A stretch of DNA of 64,000 nucleotides from Sthenelais limicola. Taxonomy: Eukaryota > Annelida > Polychaeta > Phyllodocida > Sigalionidae. Position numbers and translations under genes: made by a program. Below the pieces are notes generated by a model. The model worked only from the letters and a program-made list of their open reading frames with translations, made no database searches and had not been told where the DNA came from. Positions 54,540 to 62,982 of this stretch are shown one piece after another; position 1 is the stretch's first letter; every line of letters begins with the position of its first letter. The DNA is taken from NCBI GenBank assembly GCA_942159475.1, contig OW804094.1, positions 56,354,966 to 56,418,965 of the forward strand, given 5' to 3'.

Positions 54540-55495
54540 TCTTTCTTTGCCTCAGTCTTCAGCACTCTGTACAGTGTGTGAATTTTTTATTTTTTCTTTG
54601 CCTGCTAAGTTGGCAGGTGAAATCAGAGCAGGTAAAATCAGAGATTTACCCGACCACACAGAAAAAGAATCAAAACGGGGTTCCATTTGTGGTATTATGT
54701 TAATACAGATACTAAGTTATAGAGACAACTTGAAAGGGAAAGATAGTTGGAGAGGGAACAAGGAGAGATAAGGATGTGGGCCCCACTGTCCCACTAGCAA
54801 ATCCCATGCGTAGCACAGGTATTTGCTAGTTCATATTTAATTAAATAAACTCCTCAACTTCAGGCACCATTTGCAAGACTTTTCTAAGAATGGCCCAGCT
54901 AGGTTTCCCTTGTTGTGACTTTGTGAGCAGCTAATATCACCATCATTTCATTAATGCCAATGATTTACAATATTCATTGTGTTCAAAAGAATGTATGAAA
55001 TATATCATATATACTGCTCTACCATGCAGGAGCAAATAACACATGTATTAATGAATTATAGTTATGAGTTGCATTCTATATATATTCATCATTAAACTAT
55101 CCTTGGTATTAAAATTTGAGAGAAAGAAATGAAAATAATCTTACAGGGCAAGTACTGGGCAGAACACATCTAATGCCAAGCTGGAGGACTGACCATACAG
55201 CAGTGTTAGTTCCTAGAATTGCATCCGTTTGACACTTGACACTTACACTGACCTCAGTACTGTACTGTCTTGTTGCTTAACCTTAGTAAAACTTCTTTGT
55301 CTGCTTGAGACTTGAGGTCATTTATTTATTAAGATGAAAATTGTAAGATACTTGAATGAATAAAGCATCCATAGCTAACGGCCCGTTGTACAAGTTATGA
55401 TGGCCGTTCATAATGAAAGGCCATCACAACTTTGATATACAATGGGCCCACCTTCTGTCCCTTTATAACTATTTGTAATACATGTACCCATTTTC
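54540..55495. other. Non-coding DNA
   Basis: No gene, RNA or mobile-element boundary recognised. Confidence 0.5.
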
Positions 55496-55656
55496 TGTCC
55501 CTCTCTATCCCTGCTCTCTGTCCCTCTCTATCCCCGCTCCCTGTCCCTCTCTATCCCTGCTCCCTGTCCCTCTCTATCCCTGCTCTCTGTCCCTCTCTAT
55601 CCCCGCTCTCTGTCCCTCGCTATCCCTGCTCTCTGTCCCTCTCTGTCCCTGCTCTC
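55496..55656. repeat. Seven-unit 23-bp CT-rich minisatellite
   Basis: Seven consecutive units, each exactly 23 bases, begin TGTCCCTC and end in GCTCTC or GCTCCC. Unit starts are 55496, 55519, 55542, 55565, 55588, 55611 and 55634. Units differ by one to three substitutions and no indels. Because 23 is not a multiple of three and the unit lacks stops, overlapping open frames cross it; they are artefacts. Confidence 0.95.
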
Positions 55657-56819
55657 TGTATACCCTCTCTTATGGTCAGAGATGCCACTCACTTACTTAT
55701 AATAGGTCGGCAATGTCATACCCACTAATTTACAGAGGTGCAATTTATTAAAAATTTCGTTTAATCTTTGGCAATGAATATTAAAGTACATCAGAGCTAT
55801 ACATACACTCTAAGAAGAAAGGGTTCTAACAAGAACCCTTAAGGGTTCTTCGGCTTGTCGACATGGCAGAACCCCTAAGGGTTCTACTTAGAACCCTCGA
55901 TTTGAAGAACCCCCTGGCCAAAATCGGTAGGGTTCTACATAGAACCCTGATTTGAAGAACCCTCAAGCTAAAATAAGTAGGGTTATTCATAGCACCCTTG
56001 ATTTGAAGAACCCTTAACAACCTAGTTGATTTTATTATTGTTTTTATTGCTGAAGTAACATCATTTTTCATCAAATTATTCATCATATTCCATTTCATGG
56101 TGTGGATAGTATGTTCCCTTATTCTTCAGTGGGTATTCCAGTTGATACATCCTTCCGTCCTTCTGCATTGATGTAATGTAGATCCTGTAAATAAAAATAA
56201 AATCCCTTTGGTGGTCCCTAGGTCACATCTTTAAATTGTAATCAATAGTCTATAGCCATAATTGTGGTTGTCCTACTTTGGCAGTCCTATTCTCCTTCCC
56301 TCCCATGACTTGATGGTTTACCTTGTCTGAATAGAGGAAGAGAAACAACTGGTTTCAATCCACATGTCCATTCTCAATCCTTACTATCCATCTCTCTGAG
56401 TCTTGCATGTATCCTGGGAATAAATGAAACATAATGCATTAATACAAAAGTTAATGTATACTACTTAGGAATATGAAAGTAAATTAGTCTATAGAGCTGA
56501 TGTGAGAAAAAAACGTATTAGTAATATATAAACTTACCTTGACTCCCATACAGGTGAGTCAATCCAAATTGTGCTTCTCTTCTGGCCTTAGATTGTAAGT
56601 GAATGCAAGCCACAAACCCTAGGCTTGCTAGCCTAGGGTCAGTGCCCGCCCAGGCGTGACTGGCCTTACCTGGCTCGTGAGCCCAGTATGTAGGTCAAGG
56701 TGGGGTTAGAGACATGTCAGGTGTTATGCGAATCGCACTGCAATGACGGGATATCATCGGCCACTCCTCTGAAACTCACCACACCTGGACGACGGGGTGT
56801 GGCGTTCCAGTACAACATC

Positions 56820-56828
56820 TATAAATAG
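56820..56828 (+). promoter_or_regulatory. TATA box before the THAP-type exon
   Basis: TATAAATAG, a textbook TATA box, 147 bases before the Met at 56975 and in the same orientation. It lies in the middle segment unique to copy 2, implying that this segment came with its own promoter. Confidence 0.55.
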
Positions 56829-56962
56829 CGCATGGCGCTCCTCCCGTCGAGAGCGTGGGGTACAAACTGTGCCCTAGTTTAACCCTGAACCCACTCTCTT
56901 ATGCATTGTCACGCACATCGGAACACATATATATTATAACCATCAGTGTATAAGATCGGTAT

Positions 56963-57184
56963 TTGTTCACTAATATGTCTGTCAGAAGATGTGCATGGGG
57001 TGTGTGCATCAGTGATTCCAGGTACACACAAAAGGAACACATGCTTGGAGTGGAATTTCACAGATTTCCTGAACCAAAATTAGACAGTTCTAATGCCCCT
57101 TTTTTACTGGTTGGATCCTTTTCTATAGTTCTTGGTTTCACATGGGTATTAACAGCAAAATATAAGGGAGACTCGGTGTACTGA
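56963..57184 (+). pseudogene. Truncated THAP-type zinc-finger exon inside the transposon
   Basis: A 73-codon frame; Met at 56963, or more likely 56975 (MSVRRCAWGVCISDSRY). The pattern C-x4-C with CAWG, SDSRY and GVEFHRFPEPK is the N-terminal half of a THAP domain of the kind seen in many invertebrate transposon proteins. THAP domains bind DNA with a C2CH zinc site; here only the first two cysteines (CAWGVC) are present. After FPEPK the sequence becomes hydrophobic and stops, without the later Cys and His, the AVPTIF-type box or any transposase core. It is therefore a remnant, or a first exon whose partners were deleted. Call as THAP-like about 0.65. Confidence 0.6.
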
Positions 57185-57273
57185 TGGCTAGAAAGATATT
57201 TAACATGCCCATCCATGAATATCCCATATGCTTCCATCTTCCATCTTGTAATCCCTCAGCCCAGTATGGTTAT

Positions 57274-57330
57274 CAGGGGCGGATCCAGGATTTTCAAAAG
57301 GAGGAGGCGTGGTTTCAAGTTTTATTTTAA
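57274..57330 (+). mobile_element. Possible end of a hAT-like element
   Basis: CAGGGGCGGATCCAGG followed by TTTTCAAAAGGAGG. Ends of this spelling are common on small hAT-type elements in animal genomes, from memory. No matching inverted end or 8-bp duplication was found, so it would be a truncated nested fragment. Confidence 0.3.
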
Positions 57331-57787
57331 AGAACATATTTATATGTTATATTGTAGGGTCAGTGCAGTGAGACAACTGAAGTAATAATTCAATTTTTGT
57401 CAATTATGATCGTATAAACCTACGAATGGAATGTGTGTAATCCTAGGAAAATCCTCCTCATTCCTAAATACATTTAACGATTATATAAATATTATTTCTA
57501 CTGATTCTCTTAATCGTTGCTAGTTGTAAAGAAATTATATTGACAGCTTATTTATTGTGAACCTTTAAGGAATATTCTAACGAAATTAGTGTAGGTATTT
57601 AGCTTTGAGTTAAAGAACCCTTCAAGTGCACAAAGAACCCTTAAATCGCTGAAGAACCCCTATGGTTCTAAATGGAACCTCCGGTGGTCCCGAAGAACCC
57701 TTTTAGGTGTCGAAGAACCCTAGGGTTCTTGGTAGAACCATGAGGTTCTATCAAGAACCCAAAAGAACCCTTTTTTCTTAGAGTGTA

Positions 57788-58637
57788 CAATTAACTTTAA
57801 GAGCATCCAAGCATTTGCCTCAATGCGATTTCATTATGTATTTCATTATCAATTTTATATTTTACTTGGCAATATTAAAGTAACATTGGTGAACTCTCTG
57901 TGGTTTCTTCAAGTTGTATAGGATACTAAAAGATCAGTCAGTGCAGCTATCTATTCATTAAGGTTTCATGAAATAGTATGTGCATTTGGTATATTGGATA
58001 CTTGAAGGTGCATTAATGTCATCAACTATAATCAAACTATTTCATTTAAAACCTTTATACAATTTTATTTATAATCTTTATACAATTGTGCCGTCAGTGG
58101 GCTGGTTTACAACGGGTTTCTTTTATACGATACTGTTCAGACTGGCATATCTTCTATGAAAAAGAAATTCGGATTTCCGTCAATAATCAACAAAATGGTA
58201 GCTCTGTATGATAACTTGTATATTATATGTAATTTCTGTGCATTATTCACTATGTATACCAGTTTTTGTGTGTATTGTGAACTATTAGTCATATTCGGAC
58301 ATAGGGATATTTATTAGTAATATTTCCTTGAACTGAGCCAACTGTACATCAACCTCTGATAGTTATAATTATAGCCAAGTGGAATTGATTTCAAGTCTCT
58401 ACCAACCTTCCCACAGATAGCCCTGTGGTATTGTTTGTTAATTTAAACTCGACATATATATCTTAAAACTTAGAAGAACAGACATAAAAGTAAAAAGAAT
58501 GTGCTGTTAAACTATCAACGTTGCGTTGATGTATCTGTAAGTTACGGTTAAAAGAATTGACATAAACAAGAAATTTTGGTTGTGACCAAGGAGAAAACGG
58601 TTTCCCCCGACTAATTCTACTAACATTCAACCCCAAC
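57788..58637. other. Non-coding DNA
   Basis: AT-rich and without recognised features. Confidence 0.5.
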
Positions 58638-59190
58638 AAACGCACGCGGGAAAAAGCGTTGTCAAGTACAACGCGCGTTACTAATGTAGGCATAGTGTAA
58701 ATTAAAAGACGTCACAACGACGGTACAATATTGCGTCATGGCCGGCATATCGGGTGTTGACAAAAAGATATCAGGGGCTATAGGGCCTATATGCCTTACT
58801 TTACGTAGGCCTATGTCACTTATTTCTCAAAATTACGCAACACAAATTTAAATAACAAAGATAATTACGAGGAAAACTTTAGGTCTAGCCTACTGTTCTG
58901 TTAGACCTACAAGAGTTGGACACATTTTCAGCGAGATTGAACACTGACAGGTGAGGGTAAAATTACATTGACTGAGCGGATCAGAAAACGCTATTCATGC
59001 CATAGAATAGATCAAAATAAAATTCGAAATGATTACATATCCCCCCCCCCCCCCCACACACACACACACCTTTCCCCAACTTGGCGCGGGAAAAAGCGTT
59101 GTCAAGCACTCAGAAGTACAACGCGCGTAACTAACGTTGCATAAATAAGAAGACCTCACAACACACATTATTGCGTCGTACTCGGCATCA
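58638..59190. repeat. Diverged direct-repeat pair A
   Basis: About 58640-58757 and 59080-59190 are related, offset by 440 bases. Both start with a shared core CGCGGGAAAAAGCGTTG, then AAGTACAACGCGCGT and later ATTGCGTC and CGGCATC/A. The second copy has a 12-base insertion and follows a C15 plus AC microsatellite (59041-59070). The core in copy 2, TTGGCGCGGGAA, matches an E2F consensus. Confidence 0.7.
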
Positions 59191-59236
59191 GTCCTGACAC
59201 ACAGCTATACTTTCCCTGAGATCTAACTATAGAGTT

Positions 59237-59850
59237 TCCTTCATATCTTCCTTATTTAAATATAAATGTTGATAAAATTAAATATATGGGAGTAGAAAAG
59301 CTCAAGTTTTCAGAATATAAACACATTGGCAGTGTATTTCGAGTAGAAATAGCGTTTTTTATTATTTCGAGAGGGCGTAATTTACCCGCGATGTTTCAGG
59401 TCGTCAGAAAAATGTACAATCGTCAGCTCTACACATTTATTGATCTATAGTAAATCTTGCTAATTTACTCTGAAAAAGGAAAAATACTAGCTATATCTGC
59501 CTATATTTGGGCTGCATTGATTGAAAGAATTATGTTAAGCTGTATTTTGTACCGTACCTAATTTCTTTCTCAAATCTGAGTTATTTGAGAGGATTGGTGC
59601 AGGCGAATTGTACATTTTTTGACAACCTGACTCAATAATGTAGGCCTACTACTTTGGCGAGCTTTTTATTGTTTACTTGTGTAACTGAAAACTTTCTCTC
59701 ATATCTGACTCATTTAAAAGCTGAATTTGATATAAACACATATTATGGGGTAGAAAAGCATGCTCTTTCCGAATTTCTTCTTTTTGGCAACATATTTCGA
59801 GTAAAAATAGCGATTTTTATCAATTTGCCGGAGCGTAAAATCACCGCGAT
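59237..59850. repeat. Diverged direct-repeat pair B
   Basis: About 59237-59395 and 59695-59850 are related, offset by about 458 bases. Shared landmarks in order are CTCATATCT/TTCATATCT, TAAACACAT, GTAGAAAAGC, ATTTCGAGTA, AAATAGCG and CGCGATGT. Together with pair A this suggests an old tandem duplication of a roughly 450-base unit. Confidence 0.55.
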
Positions 59851-59968
59851 GTGCACGCAAGTGCGTCGGAAATTCAGATGGGAACAGGCGGAGTCGGGTT
59901 TCCCTTATAAGGGGGCAACGCGGACACCCAAAGAACAGGCGGCAAGAACTGGAACATATATAGATCTA

Positions 59969-60108
59969 TGGAACCTAGCGAGGGGGAAGTCTGGGGACTT
60001 ATTATTGACCAAGGGGAGTGCGGGAGGATAGAGGGCGTTAGCCCGAGATCCTTCCGCACTCCCCGAGGTCAATAATAAGTCCCCAGACTTCCCCCGAGCT
60101 TTGTTCCA
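59969..60108. repeat. Large hairpin, 29-bp perfect arms within about 60-bp arms
   Basis: The left arm (59969-60029) and right arm (60048-60108) pair almost throughout. The perfect 29-bp core is 59982-60010 against 60067-60095 (GGGGGAAGTCTGGGGACTTA at its start). The tips are TGGAAC and GTTCCA, and the small loop contains GGGCGTTAGCCC. It resembles a foldback MITE. Confidence 0.85.
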
Positions 60109-61113
60109 TATTTATTACACCCCGTTAATAAATACAAAATATAAATAAATCAAAATAAAAGAAGTGATTTCAGTTTTCCGCCATTTTGTATGTATTTTGT
60201 GAAAGATGAAGAAAATAGTCATAGCTGTCTTCTTAGGTCTGGAGCCCCTGTCACTAAACACTACTGTCAGTGCCAATTTCGAACAATAACCTATAGGGGG
60301 GCCTATGTTAATTTCTTGTCAAAATCAAAGATTTAAATTCCATGATTCGGGGGACCTATTCATTTGGAGCTATAGGTTAAGTATTTCCAGAGAATTTAGG
60401 AGAAACGATTGGGCCTTCTGCAATGATCTGCTAGCAAATCGGATACGCCACACTACACTGACTGCCACCCAGCGATCTGGCAGACAGACGAGTCAGTGTC
60501 ATAGAAGAACGGACAATTTGCAATCAAATAAAAGTTTTTCCAGCTTTCTAAGCATACTAGAAGTTTATGGTGATTTTTCATTGTTATAATTTAGCAAAAT
60601 GTCAATTTTAGATATGATTATTCGACTGAACTTTTCATTTTGAAGCCCTAGCTTTATTATTTGGAGAGAAAATCGGGAAAACGAACGACGATTTACCGAG
60701 TGGGCGATGATATAAGTTTCGCAAAATCAAAACAACAGCTGGGTACACGCGCACCCTGTCACTGCCTAGGTTAACTTTAGAATCTGTGTTCATGGTGGGT
60801 CTTCATGCATATACCTTAGCAAAATCATTTCTTTAAATATCATTATTCGATAGAACTTTTTATTTTGAATCTTTATATTTAGTTTTTCCACAGATATTAG
60901 CTGAACGATCACCGATTCCATCGTCGAAAGGGACGGCCCATGAATACACAATTTTTTACTTCCGGTGATAAGGCTTTGCTGCCGGACCTACTTGTTGTAT
61001 GCGCCAAGGGCCCCCAAGTGCGACATAATTTTCATGTTATGCACCACTTTGACCAAGTGTGACATACAATGCTGAAGGTATAGGAAGCAACAGCACAGGG
61101 GTGTAATAAATAT
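60108..61113. mobile_element. Segment bounded by a perfect 16-bp inverted repeat
   Basis: ATATTTATTACACCCC at 60108-60123 is the exact reverse complement of GGGGTGTAATAAATAT at 61098-61113. The left copy abuts the 59969-60108 hairpin and the right abuts a second hairpin (61114-61171). Inside are two diverged direct copies of a segment containing TTAGCAAAAT and ATTATTCGA (about 60593-60655 and 60818-60880). There is no coding region of note. It could be a non-autonomous transposon or two neighbouring elements sharing an end sequence. Confidence 0.55.
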
Positions 61114-61171
61114 AAGGTTTCCCAGTACAAGCGCCTTCGGCGCTCGTACCGGCTTCGGCGGGGGAAACCTT
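61114..61171. repeat. Hairpin with AAGGTTTCCC arms
   Basis: AAGGTTTCCC (61114-61123) pairs with GGGAAACCTT (61162-61171). Inside, AGCGCC TTC GGCGCT forms its own short hairpin. It directly adjoins the 16-bp repeat at 61098-61113. Confidence 0.8.
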
Positions 61172-61177
61172 AAAAAA

Positions 61178-61470
61178 TATTCACGTTGATTTATCAGTAA
61201 GTTTATGTTAACAAATTTATGTAAAAAATATCAACATTGATTAATCGGTAAAGTTAATGTTAAATAATTGAAGTCGAAAGTGTTAATTAATGTTAAGTCA
61301 ACATTGACTTAACGTTGAGAAATAAATGTTAAGAAATTCACGTTCAGTTAACGTTAAATTGACGCAAATATTATAACATTAACACAATTAACATCAAATT
61401 AAGGTTAAGTTCACATCAAAACATTGACGTTAATAAATACATTTTTGATTGATGTGAATCAACGTTATCC
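61178..61470. repeat. GTTAA/TTAAC-rich degenerate repeat
   Basis: AACGTT, GTTAA, TTAACGTT and CAACATTGA recur every 10-20 bases in both orientations. It looks like a diverged short tandem or palindromic repeat. Confidence 0.5.
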
Positions 61471-61537
61471 TAAAGCCCAAGTTTACACTATTTAGGAAAC
61501 AATAATTTTTTTTTTTAAATAGCAGAAACATTATAGT

Positions 61538-62159
61538 TGATACAATCACTATTCTCCAAGGGATCCGTTGTCGATGGTAGAGCTAGCTAGAGTCCCTGAG
61601 ATGTATATGGATAATTAATGATCGTCTAGACTAAGTATAGTCTAGTATGAGGTAATAATAAGAGCAGAGGTTTGTCCTGTTTAGACATAACTTTTATTAG
61701 GAGAAACATGGGTTTATATATCATCATACATGTTATTGCGCATGCGTGCGCATGCGTAATTAATAACCAATCAACATGCATATATTTACCTTCATTTACA
61801 TTATCCAATCATAATGAATATACATGAGCTGACCACAGGGGGTCGCTTATATTAAACCAATAGGAGGGAGATATGTAAATACTACCTCAGGCTACTGTAG
61901 CGTTAGCCAATGATGTAACCTACCAATCAGGTGTTACCTAATTAGGTCAACCTGCTTAATAATCAGGTAAGTCCTCAGTGGACTCCTAGTGAGATATTAT
62001 TCAACTAGTTACCTAGACTTGTACTAGTCTGTAGGTTTATTCATAATATTCGTAATGTGATATAACCATATATAATAATTAATGTTAATTTATGCCATAT
62101 CCTTATGTAATGTTACATAATGTTATATAATGAGATATTGGCATTTATCGTTCGTGACA
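61538..62159 (-). mobile_element. 3' LTR of a retrotransposon (minus strand)
   Basis: Read on the minus strand, this starts TGTCACGAACG directly after a polypurine tract and could end in GTATCA at 61538, giving an LTR of about 620 bases with TG...CA ends. Inside, in the right order, are TATATAAA (61713-61720) and AATAAA (61693-61698), as expected for U3 promoter and R/U5 polyadenylation signals. The polypurine side is well supported; the far end is a best guess because the partner LTR lies outside the window. Ty3/Gypsy-type is likely from the tract and start sequence. Confidence 0.6.
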
Positions 62160-62174
62160 TAACGCCCCCAACTT
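62160..62174 (-). other. Polypurine tract of the LTR element
   Basis: AAGTTGGGGGCGTTA on the minus strand, immediately before the LTR start TGTCACGAA. This is the usual primer for plus-strand DNA synthesis in LTR retroelements. Confidence 0.6.
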
Positions 62175-62217
62175 CATCAGGTGGCTCTCCGTAGTCACTA
62201 TGAACTTAAACTAATGT

Positions 62218-62403
62218 TTCGTGAACATATATACATACAAAAATATAAAATTTTATCATGTTACCAACCATTTAGTTATATGTTTGGATTTTAATAACCC
62301 CGAACTATATAATTCGTGGACACATATTCATACAAGTATAAAATCTTTTTCATGTTACGAACCATTTAATTATGTTTGGATTTTAATAACCCCAAACTAT
62401 AAT
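62218..62403. repeat. Two-copy tandem repeat of about 95 bp inside the retroelement
   Basis: Copy 1 (62218-62312) and copy 2 (62313-62403) both begin TTCGTG and share CATGTTAC, AACCATTTA and GTTTGGATTTTAATAACCCC. It sits between the last ORF and the polypurine tract, within the element's 3' untranslated part. Confidence 0.85.
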
Positions 62404-62982
62404 GCTTCTTAATCTCGTTCATTACTCAAATACGTTCTTCGTATTGTACCTAGAACCTGTCTGCCTATGGGCCGGGCTTGGAGACATGTGTTATTTGGTT
62501 ACAGTAATAGAAATGTGGGTATACCTGATAATGTAGTCTTTCTGTTCTTTGCACAGAAGATAAGCTTCTTACACCTTAACAATCTTGTTATTTTTAACTT
62601 CTCTTTTTGTGAGAGTTTTGTGTAGAGCGATAATCATTTGGTATTTCCCTTTTCTTGATCGTAGAGTGATATGTGATACGAGCTGTTTTGCCTCTGCATT
62701 AATAATGGTAAACGTAAACACGATATATCAAGGGTACAGTACATAAATCAATTGTTTATACGAGCGATAGCGAGAGAAAAAAAAATCATACAATTGTAAG
62801 TACAACATATTTTGACGGTTCCTCCTTTATCAACATAGTCTGTTGATCGTTCTTATATTCTGAAAGATATAAACCATTTTTGACAGGCTACATACATACA
62901 ATACATGCTTTTTAGGTAAGACAATTCCCTTATTACCGAAAACTGGTTGTCATTGTTTTTGAGAAGATAATATTGTCCCCAA
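62404..62982 (-). other. Retroelement untranslated stretch between ORF and 95-bp repeats
   Basis: Inside the LTR element, downstream of its last ORF. AT-rich, no coding potential seen on the element's strand. Confidence 0.5.

Larger units (their letters stand above)
55806..57785. mobile_element. DNA transposon-like element, copy 2 (about 1.98 kb), inverted relative to copy 1
   Basis: Starts CACTCTAAGAAG and ends CTTAGAGTG, flanked by TA at 55804-55805 and 57786-57787. The left part (to about 56708) and the right end (from about 57605) match copy 1 in reverse orientation at high identity by eye; the middle is different. That middle carries a TATA box (56820-56828), a short THAP-type exon (56963-57184) and a piece starting CAGGGGCGGATCCAGG (57274). 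TA duplications plus a THAP protein would fit the ISL2EU group of DNA transposons, but with no transposase core in view the superfamily is open. Copies 1 and 2 form an inverted pair around 4.2 kb. Confidence 0.8.

Noticed and set aside
55432..55751. Overlapping open frames of about 90 codons rich in Ser, Leu and Pro
   Set aside because: They are created by the 23-bp minisatellite, which lacks stops in several frames.
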